Shown here in pieces: positions 44,201 through 57,445 of a stretch of 64,000 bases of DNA. Both the position numbers and the translations under genes were made by a program. Within the stretch, counting starts at the first letter, position 1, and each line of letters begins with the position of its first letter. Location of the stretch: assembly GCA_008921705.1 (NCBI GenBank), contig VFFE01008521.1:186001-250000 (forward strand). The letters run 5' to 3'. The stretch is from Burhinus oedicnemus (lineage: Eukaryota > Chordata > Aves > Charadriiformes > Burhinidae). The notes beneath the pieces are model-generated. The model did no database searches. It saw only the letters and a list, made by a program, of their open reading frames with translations, and was not told the DNA's origin.

Positions 44201-47200
44201 GTTGCTGTGAGGAAAGCTGACTCCATCCAAGCCAGACTTGGTACACGTTTATGAAGAACACTCCATATATACTCTACGTTTCACTAGCAGTCTTTGATGT
44301 TCACAGTACTGTTCTGTGGAGAGTGAGTAGTATTTTTCTGGTTCCCCATGGTCTGAAACAATATGATCCATAATAGAATTAGGCATAGATTTAGGAATTG
44401 TTTTATGTGATTCCATAGTTACTATATTAAAGCAGCTTTTCTTGATGCCAGTTATCCTTAACATATTAGTGTTTTTTAAAAGCCACTCTTTTCCCCAAAT
44501 TGCTAAAGTATTTTACAGGCTGCTACTTATCCTTTTGAAAGTATGTTTATGATTTTTGTGTGTGTTCCTGGAGTCAGTTAAATGTAATTTTTCTTCTTGG
44601 AATAGTAGGTTGAAAGGACGGATTAGAGCACTGAACTGTGTATCTGAGATATACAATTTTTCTCCTTTTTCTGCTGCTTTGTGTGTTATAAGAGACTATT
44701 ATATTGACCGTTTTTTCCTCTGAACCTTTCTGTGTAAATGTGACATTGTCTCTTACATGTTTGAGTTGTTTGTTTAAATTATTTTCTTTGCCTGGGAAGA
44801 GGCTACTCTTACTCTGTATATGTGTATATGTATATAAGCTGGCGCATTCGTTTGTAGTCAATGTAAAATAAATAACACATGATTACAAATACTTTCACTG
44901 ACTTAATTCCTTAAAATATACACTCGTGCAAATTTTAGTTGATATTTTTCAGAATTAGGTTTACAAATGTGTAAATAGAGAAGCTAAGTTAAAAAGTTAC
45001 AAAATTACTTTTTGTTAAAAAAAATATTACATTTTAAGTGCTACTTCTTTGTTTTAGTCCTTGTTTATGCTTTTCTTAAGGATTTAATAGACTGGATAAA
45101 TAAGTTCAAACCCTGGTAACTAGCAGTGGCATAGAGGAATCCTCTAGTCTTTTTTGCAGTGTGCTTTGTTAATCATCAAAAGCATTTTGTAACAAGGTGG
45201 TTAACAGTGTAATACATGTAACCTCACTGAGACTGAAGGGAAGCTGGACCATGTGGTATTGGCAGTACTTTTATGTAATTGGTATTAACTGTGTGAGTCT
45301 TTGCTCATAAACGTTAATTTTATTTATGTTGGAGATTTGGAGTATCTTTTCCTTCGGCATGTTGACAGGGATTAAAGAATAAAACAGAGATTTGTATTTT
45401 TCTGGAACAGTTAGTGGGAATTATGGATGTTTTCATAAAGTTTAGGGACAAAGTTTTCAAAGCTGTGAGAGCTTAGGGAGAGTTAAAAATTTGGACTATC
45501 TACTTATAACCTTCAATGTGAAGCAGGTATTTACCTTTTATGGGAGGAAGAGGTGATTCTAAGATCAAAGGAGCAAAATTCAGTCTTCTCTGGTCAGTTT
45601 ATTCTAACAGAATCTGATCAGGAAGCAACAGACTGGGAATAAAGTTTATTTGGCTTGGTGTTTTAAGCCTCATCTACATAAAAAAAAAAAGTTTTAAATT
45701 TGTTTTAAAATTTCGAGTCTCACCAGGACAAAACACTAAATTTGTTTTGTCCAGGATCTCCTGTTTGAAAGCCACGGAGCCCCTTCACAGTGTAGGCCGG
45801 GGTCAATGTGCTGCACAGTACATGCACCTCTTTCCTGCTCTTGGCCTATTCCCTGCTTAGGTCTCGGGAGTGTTAGTGGAAGCGGAGCTGATGTAGTCTG
45901 AAGAGCAGCTTTTTTTAGAGGCTCCTTGTGCTTGGTTAGGGAGGGAGTCTTTGGATTGTATGGATAGGATGAGGATCAGGAGCCTGGTCTGAGCCATGGC
46001 TTCTCCTAAGAACATTTTGGCTCTTTGCCTGTCATGTACTGTGGGAAGTGCCTGTGATAAGAGCAGGACAAAGCTTAGCTGCTAAAATAATTTGTCTGAC
46101 TTCCAGCCTACTCCCAGGTTGCCCTAAGGAAAGGCAACCTTGGGCCTGTGTGTCTAAAAGAATGATACAGCCTGTGGGTAATTGCTTGAACGCCTCTGCG
46201 TGAAACTTTATAGATCCTTTTGATTACTGTGCTTTCTCTTGGCAAATGCTGTAAAATACTAAAAATGCTACTTCATTAAAACTGAGTGGTAAGCAGTTAA
46301 AAATTAGTTTTAGGTCAGGGAAGCTTATTTTAAAAATTCATGCTTTTATTTTAGGCATTTATTATTATTTACGGGTTGTTCTGTATAATACGTGGTACTG
46401 GTTTACAGCTTTTACAAGTGGTTGCCTGATAATCCATTCCTTTTGAGAGGGACATACATTCCTTTGAGTTTCTTCTGTGAAAGGAAGGCTGTGGCTTTAA
46501 GGGTTACAATCAATGATTGCAGTTTGACTGAGACTTTCGTAGATTTAGAGTGTATTGTGCATCTGTTAATTCCTTCTGTTTATCTCTTCCAGTGCAGTAG
46601 TAAGTTAAGCTGCTTTCCGGCACAGTCTGTTTCATTTGGAGGAACATTTACTTGAAACAGGCTTACTGGAGTTCACAAGTTACATGTCGTAACTTACTAC
46701 ATTATTATTACCACATTATTTGTTATTTCATTAATGTATAGCTAATCTAATAAATGTAGTGATTTCATCCATGTTGAGCTGTCCAGTTGTGCTAATGACA
46801 GCTGTCTGACATTTCGTCCTTAACCTGCATTTATGTGAAAATGTGAACTGACTTTCCATTGTCACCGGTGGTACTCATCTATATGGCCATAGTAATTAAT
46901 ACACATAAGACATAAACAAGGTGACTCTTGGAGATTTTGGAAATAAGTGGAGATAAGTGTATTTGTTCTGTATACAAATTGAAGAGTAGTTAGACTTACT
47001 GAATTTTGAACTTCTTAAGTTGAAGTCTAGACCTTTGGCTTGTCAGTGGGATTTGGTCTGGTTATTTAGACAACAGAATATAGGCTAATGCATTCTCATT
47101 AGTGAATGGTATCCTGAAATTTTCCTTTGGAATAGAAAGTCAATGCTGCAGTTGGGTTGGCAGTCAAAGAGTGCTTGAATCTGTTGTTAGCTGAATTGCA

Positions 47201-50200
47201 TAAATCAGTAATGGTTTATTAAGCTCAACTGTTTCTGTACTTCAGCTCTGGTAATGTATCCGAATGATGTGTCACATGACTGTTGGGAAGTCTAACTGGA
47301 AAGCTAACTCGCATGTGAACTTGCGAGTTTGGCTGCATTGAACACACTTAGCACTGAAATGGCACAGAACAGAAATCAATGGTCATACAGTGTTAACAAC
47401 TAAATTCTCATCTATGAACACAAATAATTTAGATTGAGAAGACTCGGTGTACCTGTATCAGAGCATGCTTGCCCTTAAACTGCAAAGGTGCAACTAATAA
47501 TGGGAATTGGGCTGAAGAATAGAAACAAGCTATGTGGGAAAGCTTACTTGCAGACCTTTGTTATAGTTCAATAAAATCCAAAAATATTTTTCTGTTCTTA
47601 ATTCTTCAAGTTTCATTTCTTAAAACATCAGAGATTCTCCAGTTTCCTCACTAACATAGAATCAGTCTCTTAATATGCTGATCATACATGCGAAGTGCAA
47701 GCATGTCCTTAAAACAGGGCAAATTGTAGATGTTGGTGGAAGTAGCCTTAGAGAGCAGTGATGGAACTTGGGCTGAAGTTTAGGTCTGGGATGTCTAAAA
47801 ATAGGCTGAATACCTAAGGTTAGTGTAGGCCATATCCTTAAATTTGGCCATCCACTGGCTACCTGTGTTAGAACAGCTGTACAGGTTGTGGTTGCTATCC
47901 TGTAGCACAATGTGGTAGGTCGGAAAAGGGAATCCAATTTCAACGTACAGCTTCCTTAGAGGCAGCCTGTGGTAGAGGGTGAAGGTCAGCAAGAGTCAGC
48001 ATCTCCAATTATGTTGTGTGTGTTCTTTTTCCCTTTCCTTCATCATCTTCATCGGGTTTTACAAAGCCCTGTCTTTTACCAAACAAAAAAATCCCTGTAT
48101 GCTTTTTGTGGGATTGGTATTTTTAGTGGCTGGCGAGATAAATACCTGGAGAGTATTCTGAAAATGTCTTCATTTCTGTTGGGGAATAGGAATGCTTTTG
48201 GAGTTGGGGTTGTCTTGGTTTTGTGGGTTGTTTTTTTGTGTTTTGTTTTCTTTGTATTATTTTTGTAGCCATGTTTATTGAGGCTGTGCAAGCATAGCTT
48301 GTTTGCCTTTTGGTATGTAGCCCATGCTCCTGAAATGATGTATAATTGGTGGAATTCGTTGATCCTTCTTTAGTTCTGTTTTCCTAGCTTCAGCAGCAAG
48401 TTACTAGTTTTAGCCTTTGCTCAGTCCACTTGGATGCCTTGATCTTTTTGTCTGTTCTTTTGAAGTTTTCTCCAACGGTCTGCTTCACTTTGTTTTGTGT
48501 GTCTGTACAGGAGCTAAAAAGTATTCTGGAAGCTCAAGGGAAGAGGGGTAGATATGGTTGATCACTCCTGCCTTCCTGTCTGTCTTCCTTTATTTTGCCC
48601 TAGATAAAAGCAAAAGTAGTAGTTTCACAGGGATAGGAGGTGAGAGGCTTCTGATCTTGTTTTTATGGATTCTGAATGGAGTCCCTCAGACATACAACAC
48701 ATGGGACTTTGCTGCTTGTGAATCTTAAAGTAGTCTGGTACCTGATGTCTCAGCTTGATGTTAAGATACATTGCTCCTGGAGAGAGCTTAGACCTCTGAG
48801 TGCAGTGAAAAGACTAAAAGCAGCGCTTAGTTTCTTCTTTTCCTGTCTTGTCTGACAGGTGTTAATACTTGGAAACTACTGATGCATTTATGATGTGACC
48901 CCGGCAGTCCAGAACCTGCTAGGGATGTGACAGCCATATTAGGTTTTTGAAGCAGGTGACCTTGATCATCATCTATAAACGACTGCTACTGTACTCTGTT
49001 CTCAAATGGGTATTTCATGAATGTGGGAAACTGGCAGCTGAACTGAGAGCATTTGATACTGTTCTGGAGGAACCAGAGTTCATGGTCTCATGCTGAATTT
49101 CTGCCCTCTTCTGCAGCAAAATCAAGGTTTGTGTACAGCCTTCTGTATGGAACTAATCCTTTTGTAATGTGAATCTTGGACAGCATAGTATTGCTCTGGC
49201 AATTTGTAAAATTTGCCAGAATTGAATCAGGGTCTGCTGCATGTGTATGAATAGCCTCTGCATTGTTTGTGCTTCTTGTTGCAGGACCCAGAGCAAAAGT
49301 TTTCTCTAGGTCCAGCTTTGCAACAGTTGTCTAATGCCATCAGTGTGATGGAAGGAACTGAAAAAAATACTGGTTCAGAGAGAGCACTGTGATGAACATT
49401 CATTCCTTCCAATTGAAAAAACTTTTTCCCCCCCTACGTGCTACAGGCATATGATCCCTAGAGCCTGAGCGGGCCTTGTTATCAATGTTACATTTGTTTT
49501 CCATTTCTTAGCACTATGGGGTAAAAGGTGAAAGAGAAAAACAGAGGAGATGAGTAAATGTTCAGAGAAGAGTTGAATCCCAGAGAGGGGAAAGTAGATT
49601 AGTAGAGAAAACTGTCTGGAAGTAGAATTCTGCTTCCTGAACTTTCCTGAGCCAGTGGTAATATTGATGTATAACCCTGAAACATACCACTTTTAATCTT
49701 TTCCCGTTTGATGGTATTGCATTTAGAAGACCTAATGTATTCAGGACTGCTTTTGTGACCTGCTTTACCTCGAAGCTTCTGGATCATGTTTTATTTATGC
49801 ATTTTCTTATCCTTTTTTTTTTCTCTGATACCTGCCTAATTGTATAAATGGCATGATTTATTTTTGGTGGAAAAGTCTAACACCTTTTCACATCTAGGAA
49901 AATTGATTTTAATATTAAATGCCACCTTCTGGGTGAACTTCTTATGAAATCTTAATGTCTTACTGTTTTATTTAAATAAGTTTACCTGTATTCTTGACTT
50001 AAACTTGAGTAAGGACAATCAAATCAGTTCTTCAGGTGTGCTATACTTCACTGCATAAGCAAATCAACCATCATTTAGAGAAACTCTCTCTCTCTCTCGC
50101 GGATGGTCGCCATTCCAAATGCAGCAGTGTTTGTGGAGGTACCATTCCCACTGTATTGTTACAAACCCTGGCTTGTTTCTGTCATGTCTAAAGCTGTTAT

Positions 50201-53200
50201 ATGGAAGGTTGTGCACAGAATATTCTTCGCTGATCTTAGTTTGATGTAAAGTCCAGGAATCACTGCTTAGATCCTTGTTCGACTGATGTCTTCTCATTTT
50301 GACTATGTTGAAGGCTGTGTCTGTTGTCAGGCCATTACATTGACTTGTACAAACAAAAGAATCTCAAGATTGGCATCACAGTCTCTCTTTGGTGCTGGGT
50401 TTGAACTGCAGATGTGAAGGCGACAGAGGGGAGGCCATGAATGTGCTTTTTTGTATGACTTTTATATAGGGTGACTGACTAGCCCAGACAGGTAAGATTG
50501 TTCAGAATGTTGAAGAAGGTAGAGCATTTACTGAAAAACCTCTCTTTTTAAAAAACCTTTTTGAAGACCTGCTGTGGTGACACTTCACATTTCTTTCAGT
50601 TTGCGGTAGGTATGCATGTAGTAGTAACAATTTGAAATAATTTGAAGATTACTTCCTTCACAACTATCTTGCTTTTCATCACCATTTTTCTGTCAAAGTG
50701 ACTTCTATTGTATAACTTAATTTATACAATCTGTGCTGCGTTTGTACTAACTCTGACTTGCTTCAGAGTTCTCACTTTTTGCTTGTTTCTCTCCCTGTGC
50801 AAAATTGCGCTGTGTTCTTTTTGCAGGTGTGGCAACCACCTTCTTCCGCTTGGGTCATGAGAGAATTAAGGCTACAGAGTGTTAGGCGGTGTTCAGTCTA
50901 GTCTCCAGTGCAGAGACTGAATCAGCTAGCTTAATGTAATTTTAAGCAGATGTCTTAACTTCGCTAGTAAAAGATGGCAGTAAAGCAGAGCAGGTTGCTG
51001 TCTTTTACAGTGTTTACCATCTGTCAAATTATGACTTGAAATTTCTGCAGTTTGAACCTAATACTTCTTTGGTCCTTGATGGACTAGGTTACTGCTGCCT
51101 CCTCTAGTGAACTGTAAGGCTTTGAAGAGTGTTGCTGTATTCTTTATCTATTTCTTCTCAGGTAAATCTAGTCAGATTCATTCATTCTTTTGTCACAGAC
51201 TCTTACTGTTGTTGTCATCTGGATTTCTGCTTGGTCCCTATACCCTTTCTGAAGATGCTCAGAAATTGCTGTAATCCTCCAGTTGAGTATACAGTGTTGT
51301 TTTACATGTGCTTTTGCTTCATCCTCTTTGGTCAAATTCTGGGTTAAGTTGTAAGCACCATAGGTATGATCTGGGAGTCTCTCAAACAGCTTGAAAATAT
51401 AACTTTCATTAAGAAGAGCGAAAATCTAAAGATAATCTAGCCTCTTGACCTGTAATTAAAATCTAGCCCCTTAGAAACCAGAATTACTTTATAGGGTTAT
51501 TTTCTACCATGAAGAGTAGTGCAGGGCTGCTTTGTTCCCTTCAGCAGAGTAGGTAGTATGTTGTATGGTTTGTTCTTTATGTTGCTTTAACTTGATGCTA
51601 CTCATTGAAGGAAACCTGTTTCAGCGCCTGATTTAAGAATTTGGTCTGCACAATTTTTGCACTTAAAGCAACAAAACTGAATTACTGTTCAACTGAAATC
51701 AAGTATTGCTATACTACAAACACTGGGAAATAAATGTTGATGGTGTGTGTAAAATTGTGAACCCCATATATCATGTGATGTCTTTCCCTTCTTCTTGGCT
51801 TTATGGGTAAGAAGTGTTTCACTTTGAGTAGTCTTCTAATATTTTCATTTTCAGTTTTTTAAAAGTGTACTTTTAAAGAATTTCAATTTCCTGTGTGTGA
51901 TCTGCATTATCTAGAAGGTAGAGAGATCTATTTGCTCTGTGTGTTTCTGGGTATATAAATGCATTTGTATAAAATAAAACTGATGCTGTCCACTAGAATG
52001 TACTTTTTTGACTGTTCAGCCTGCATTAAACATTGATTATCAGGTTGGGCAGAAGAAGTTTTAAAGAAGTGTAATTAATTCTAGAGATTACTTGCATACT
52101 TAATGAAAGGGCCAAATTTTCAATGTCTATAATATATCTGTCCTTCACTCTTCACAAGGGTGTTAACAAAGCATAATATTGCTGAATTCTTCTGTGGAAC
52201 TCTGTCAGAGGTTTATCTTCACAAAAATCAACACAGAACTCTGAAATAATTGCATTTCTGATGCACTACTGTGTCTAACAGCTTATGTACCTCTGAAATA
52301 AAAATCTTTAACAGCTCAACAGTGTGAGATGAGAACAATTATTCCTGATGGATTTGTATACCTCCAAAAATGTGGTTTTACTTCACTTTTATTTTTTAGG
52401 TTAATATGTCAGGACTAGCTAAAATATGCAATGAAATCTGTTGGCTTTTGAAAGGATCTGAAGACTTGCACTGTTGTTCTGTGTTCTCACAAGTAGCAAG
52501 ATACTGGAGGGTGATCTGTTAACACAGTTTACTGAAACATTTCCGATAGATGCGTGGCTAGAAACAGTCAATTCCAGAAACAGGATTCAGGATTTTTGGT
52601 AGGCTGTAGAGAATCCAAGACTAACAGATGCTGTGGTTTCTGGGACATTTTCTCCTCTAGTGTTTCTAATCTCTCATACATGGCATAGGAACTTCAAACT
52701 CTTGCTTCAGTTGATGTTTGTTTCATGGGTATAGTGTAGCATGTAGGCTGATCCACAAATGAGGTGCTGATACTGGCAACCTATGCAGCTGCCAGCTTAA
52801 GGAAGTGAATTTTTAGCTGTTTTTCTTGAAATGAAAATCTTCCATAACTTCAGACTTGCATATCTTTAGTATCTTGAAATATCACTCCAAAACGTCTATG
52901 TGCTTTAAAATCTTTTTTTAAAAAAAAAGGCAAAAACCAAAAAACTCACTTGCTCTTAAAATCTCAAATGCTTTACTTCTAAGCATTAAGATCACAAGTT
53001 GAACAATTTTGTTGTGCTCATTTGTTACTAGTGCTTGAAATCTAAATTTAAGTATTTGACAACTAAGCAGAGGTACATCATAAATCATTACTGAGTCTGT
53101 AGAAGGTGCTACAGACTTCAGATCAGTCTTCATTTAAAGAAAATTTATATATATGTGTGTATTGAAACACTCTTTAGGAGGAAATGTTAACCTAGCCTTT

Positions 53201-56200
53201 ATTCAAATAACTCAAACTCAGCATGAATAGAAAAGTTGCACAGAAATCCTTAGTTATTAAAGGTGTAATATTTTAATGGAAGCACATCCAGCATTCAGAC
53301 AGTTGAATCTAAAACTTTGAAGAAGTCTGTGGTCGTGGGTTAGCTTTTTTTAATGTCAACATATTCATTTTACTTAGAAAAACGTAGATGGAAGGAAGGC
53401 AAGACAAAAAAAGAACCCTAACTAATCACTGACAGTTAAATAATAAGTAGTGGACTGTAAAAGTGAAGGTAAGAGTCTTACCATAAGTTTAATATCAAGG
53501 TGAGAATGTTGTTTGGATAATCTCATTAGAAACTTTTCTATCTCTAGCAGTTTTATCACTAGTTGAACAGTGCGGTCCTGCTTCCTCACCTTGGAGCTCA
53601 GAGTCTGTTGTTGGCCCTTGGTGGCAGTTCTGAGGTGGACCCCGCATTTTTTTATCTTAAGTCTTGAAGACCTTTCCTGTTTATATCCTGTCTCTGGAAG
53701 AAAATTATTACAGCATTTAACGAGTAGTTGCACTAATGTCTGTAGAACTACTCAAGACATTCAATTTACAAATAAAATATGTAGGTGAAGCTTTTTCTTT
53801 ATGCCAGTGATCATCATGGTGCATCTTCTGACCGGTCTCTTCCACAGTATTCCCATAGTTCAGTGATTTATAGGCAAAAAATTATGACGACTCTGAGTTA
53901 AAAATGAATGTTAATTTCATATAACTTAACAAAGTAGCATAAAGCTGTATTTGCAATGTATTGCTCAGGTTGTAAAAGCAGTGGGCCTTCTATTAGTAAT
54001 TTATAACAAAAGCTGTACTCCTAGTATGTTATAATGCCATGTTAGCATTATGCTTCCATGTAATTACATTCTTCCTTGAAGTCTGCTGCTACCATAGGTC
54101 TTCAGTGCCCCATAATTAAAACACTTTCTGACACAGCACCCCTTGTTTCTGGAAATAAAGCTAAACACAGTCCTTGATGCCTTGCGCAGTGTAGTTTCCA
54201 CTAGGGCATAGGATTACTGTATTCTTTTTTTCCATTTGAGTTTGTACAAAAGTAAGCAGGTCACAGTTGTATTTTTGAGTAACTTCTTGGGGAGCTGCGG
54301 TATAAATCAAAGGGAGATAGTTCACAAGTTTCGCTTTCACTTTGACCCTGAGAGAATGACTTCAAGTTCCCTTGAACTGAAACTGATTAATTTAAACTGG
54401 CTTTACCCTATGGTGTTTAAGACAAAAGCCTGGTTCTGGCAGTGTGTGTTGACCCAGCTGGAATGATAATAAAATCAGGAAAAAATGCTGTATATTTTGA
54501 AAAGAGATGTAACAAAGTAAAAATAAAGCCAACCTATGAAAAAAATACATATCTATCTATCTGTCTATCTGACTTTAGGCTAAACCTGCAAAAGTGGCAC
54601 TACAGCTTACCAGAACACTGTTTCTGGAAAGATCTTTAGGACTTAAGACCTACTTGTGTATGATAAATTTATATTAAGAAAATACCTAACTTAACTCAAT
54701 TTTTATTTTTTGTACTTGATAGGATGTCCCTCATTTTGACGAATCTGGTTGTACAGGCGTTGTTGTGAGGAGCAGCAGCCAAGGAGCTACTGTTAGGGGA
54801 CAGTATGCTTTTTGCTTCAAAAGCTGAAGGATATCTAATTATTGCTGATCCTAGTGAACAGTCATTTTCTCTTCCCTTGCACGCGCTGTTCGGCGAGCAG
54901 ATAACTGACCTTACGCCAGAAGCCAAAGCAACTCTGTCAAGACTGTGAGATAAATCACATGCAGCTAAGCAGCCAATACTCTTGACTGCATGCCCCAAAC
55001 CAAAAAGATGCACTGAAGTTATGGTGAAGCAAGCCTTCAATTTAGGCAGGCGTGAAACAAAACTTCCTTTCCTTTTTCCTGCACTGAGCATGCAAAGGGC
55101 CGTCAAAGGGCTCTGTACCTAAAACATAGCTGTACAGAGCAAGGCAACTCCTTAAAAAGAAACAGTTTAGAACTGCTGGGATGAGACTGAATAGAGATGT
55201 GCCCTTCCTTATGGGAGGACAGGAAGCGCATCTCTTCTGCCAGTCCTGCTTTCCAGTCTAGCAGCTTTTGTTGTCTGCTTTGCACAAACCTGGGGACTGT
55301 CTACGAAGGGCCTCTGTGCCCTTTCACAGGCTGTGGGTTCTTGTTCACCATTTCCTCATTCTCTCTCTGGGCTGTCTTTCATTCCTTTTGCTTTTTATTG
55401 CCTAGAAAATAACTTAAGTTGCTCTCTGTCACTCTTGGGAAGAGACAGTTGTCTCTGTTCCTGAGGGATTTTCCAGCCCAGAAGGGGTAGGGTTAGCTAG
55501 TTGAAGAGTCTTTCCTGCTCTCCAGCCACAGTCTTCCTAGAGACCAATATACAATGACTTGTGAATAAACGAGTGTCTATCCTCTATTGTAGATGAATTG
55601 ATATCTAACTTAATTGAAGGATTGAACCCTGAAATCATTACAGTGCTTCACAGAAAACAAGAATGTAATGTCTTGTTTCCTTTGTCTAATTCTGACAGAA
55701 TGTGCGTATTTGTAATTGAATATGTGAAAATGCAAATAGGTAAAATAGGTGCAAATGCTGGAGGAACAATAACAACATTGCTGACACTAACAGAATTTAG
55801 TGATCCACTGATTGATGATGCCTAAATGAGCCAAAAAAAAAAAAAGGGAAACCCTAATCCTTCCTGCATATTCCCTCAATCTTGTGTTGCAGATTGGGAA
55901 CTAATCCATCAATGCATGTTACCTATGCAAAGAAGAAAACTCTGCTGTTCAGCTGATTATAATGGGACTGTCTTAAGAAGTATCACCTTGATTGTGCTGG
56001 TTGCATTGTACTTGAGTTTTTCAAATTGCAAATCTCAGTGATTATGTGCCTAGTAGTGCTTTTAACACTTTCTGGTTTGCTTGAATATAATTTATAGCTC
56101 TTGTATTATGCCTTCACTCACAAATTTTGCAGGCAGTTGTACTGGTTATCATCACAAAAGACATTTGCTGTCTTTGTAAACGAAAGCAGAATACTGACTG

Positions 56201-57445
56201 TTCATTACAAGTAAAACATGGATTACTTTTTTTTTCTTTTAATTTACATGGACTCTTTACAAATTAGTTATGGTGGGTAGTTCCCCCACTTACAAAACAC
56301 TGCAAAATACAAAAAAGTATGTCAAGTCAGGTCTGATCTTCCATCTGAACTATTTGGGCAAGAGTCTTAACATGTCACGCTTTCAAATATTTAAATATTA
56401 AATATTGAATATTAAATATTTCAAATAGTTAAAGTTTTGTAGGTATCTCCAGTAACTGGTTTAGCTTAAGAATGCTGTTAGTCATGTCAGTGTTCTGGTT
56501 CATGTAGGGTGGCTCCAGAGAATGGTCACTGCTCCAACTAGATCCGTAGCAAAGTATTGTTATTTTGCTGGATCCCTTTTATTTGCTTTCTGACTGTTTG
56601 GGTTGTTTTTTTAGTTTTATTTTCAAAATACAGTATTGGATAAAAGTCTGTTTTAAAAGTGAAAGTCCAAGATAATCTCAGCTACCGCTTTTCCAAATTG
56701 GAATGTGATGATGAGCACTGTAGTTTCCTTCCAGGTGGCTAGTGAGCATCTTGTAGTCTGCTCCTAGGAGGGATGGTGACCTTTGCTGGTCTTTCCAGGT
56801 GCTGCTGAAATGCTTAAGTACTTAGTAGGTTTGAAGAGCCTGTGACATGAAATGTCAGTCAGCTGTTGCTCTTCTGTTTTGTCTCTTTGTTTTTACTTCT
56901 TACCCTTCATTATGTGTGTGGCACGCAGGTTTTAAAAACTCACTTTAGTAGAAAAGTCATATTGATAAAAGCTAGTATTTTGGGGCCTTATTTCCAGCTA
57001 ATATCAAGTCTTTGGTATTAGATTTTTATTTATAGGATGAGAGATTTTTTATTTGTAGGAGAGAGGATGAGATGATGTGAAATGAGGAAGAATGTCAGAT
57101 AAAAGGCGTTAAGCTCTAGGAAGGCAAATGTATAATACATGTCTTGGGAGTGAGAGGGAAGTGAAGGTAGGTACTGAAAGAGATTATTTTTAAATGGTTT
57201 TTATTTCCACAAGTCTTTTTTTTTTTTAAATCATCTAGCACTGGGAAGTCTAAAATTTGATCTGCTGCAATGGACATCTGTTTTTTTTCCTTCCTTCTAA
57301 CAGGTCGTGACAATGCATGTGAGAAGACTTCATATATGTTTCTGCGGAAAGAACTTCCTGTGCGACTAGCCAACACCATGAGAGAAGTCAATTTGTTGCC
57401 TGATAACTTACTTAATAGGCCTTCAGTTGGGCTAGTACAGAGTTG
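35111..57445 (+). CDS. PDK3: Pyruvate dehydrogenase kinase 3, exons 1-2 (partial gene)
   Basis: A mitochondrial-matrix kinase that phosphorylates the E1-alpha subunit of the pyruvate dehydrogenase complex, bound to the inner lipoyl domain of E2, and so reduces acetyl-CoA production from pyruvate. Coding parts are 35111-35216 and 57304-57445, 82 codons plus two bases. The product starts [20 protein letters not shown], followed by [15 protein letters not shown], then [38 protein letters not shown] and PSVGLVQSW. The short MRL start, [12 protein letters not shown] and [20 protein letters not shown] point to PDK3 rather than PDK1, 2 or 4. Only the N-terminal helical regulatory domain lies here; the GHKL ATP-binding domain is to the right of the window. 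Confidence 0.95.
36560..36697 (+). repeat. Possible MIR-type fossil in PDK3 intron 1
   Basis: Order of blocks fits sense MIR: AGAGCAATGGCCT, CTGGCACTAA, CAAATCATTTCACC, TCTGGAAGTTTGGTTTGTAA, TTGCTGGGGAAGTATTAATG and TTCACAAAGT. Each block is heavily mutated, so this is a lower-confidence call than the copy at 9.7 kb. Confidence 0.38.
38811..38835 (+). repeat. A/C-rich low-complexity tract
   Basis: AAAACAAAACCAAAACCAAA-type repeat of AAAAC/AAACC units. Similar tracts recur at 43598-43640 and 62510-62555, and in the opposite sense at 42390-42424 and 48208-48250. Confidence 0.7.
39350..39520 (+). repeat. Possible 5S rRNA/tRNA-type SINE (SINE3/AmnSINE-like) fossil
   Basis: At 39356-39388, ACAGCCATACTAATGCTGAA and the following CCATGCCCGAGCT align with the start of vertebrate 5S rRNA (ACGGCCATACCACC-CTGAAC-ACGCCCGATCT) with about four to six mismatches and two gaps. 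At 39430-39441 TAGCTCAGTTGG fits the tRNA A-box consensus exactly. A 5S-like head followed by a tRNA-like box is the layout of AmnSINE-type elements. No B box or conserved tail is clear, so chance similarity is not excluded. Confidence 0.35.
43598..43640 (+). repeat. A/C-rich low-complexity tract
   Basis: AAAAAACACAAACCAAACCC-like run with AAAAC/AAACC units, 50 bases before the LTR at 43691. It may mark an old insertion hot spot or simply slippage. Confidence 0.7.
43691..44245 (+). mobile_element. Solo ERVL-type LTR, about 555 bp
   Basis: Starts TGTTCTGGTGGGCTGACCCC and ends GCCAGACTTGGTACA, which aligns with the GCCAAACCCAGCATA end of the LTR at 60922. The two also share a GAGAAAACYCRTGGRT-GAGATAAAGACA block, a TTTATTGCTGRGCATRA block and a CAGCARTAGCYAAAAC block. 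No obvious flanking duplication was found (TGCAG on the left, CGTTT on the right). More diverged than the copy at 60922. Confidence 0.72.
50080..50099 (+). repeat. (CT)n microsatellite
   Basis: Short CT dinucleotide run of about nine units in intron 1. Confidence 0.85.
54548..54571 (+). repeat. (ATCT)n microsatellite
   Basis: Tetranucleotide ATCT units, one with a G substitution, in intron 1. Confidence 0.85.
54696..55106 (-). other. Unrecognised open frame of 136 codons
   Basis: A minus-strand open frame in a stretch with higher GC and more CpG than its neighbours. A second minus-strand frame (55103-55285) ends where it starts. The Ser/Ala/Leu-rich composition resembles no family that I know, and there is no signal peptide or clear hydrophobic segment. 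It may be a chance frame in a GC-richer patch or a decayed retrocopy. I do not claim a gene. Confidence 0.15.
56381..56426 (+). repeat. AT-rich palindromic repeat
   Basis: A run of AATATT/TAAATATT units, largely self-complementary around 56403, ending with TTTCAAAT at both sides. A hairpin or local slippage product. Confidence 0.75.
57304..57445 (+). CDS. PDK3: PDK3 exon 2
   Basis: The acceptor is a T/C-rich tract ending TCTAACAG at 57303. The donor is AGTTG|GTAAGT at 57445/57446. The 142 bases complete the split Gly codon and end two bases into the Trp codon of VQSW. Every residue fits the PDK family helical-domain start, without stops or gaps. Confidence 0.95.

Larger units (their letters stand above)
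35217..57303 (+). other. PDK3 intron 1, about 22.1 kb
   Basis: Bounded by GTGAGT and TCTAACAG. The start lies in the CpG island and the rest is AT-rich. Recognised content: a possible MIR (36560-36697), a possible 5S/tRNA-type SINE (39350-39520), an ERVL-type LTR (43691-44245), A/C-rich and other simple repeats, and an open minus-strand frame in slightly GC-richer DNA (54696-55106). The stretches 35701-36559, 36698-39349, 39521-43690 and 44246-54695 contain nothing else that I can name. Confidence 0.9.
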
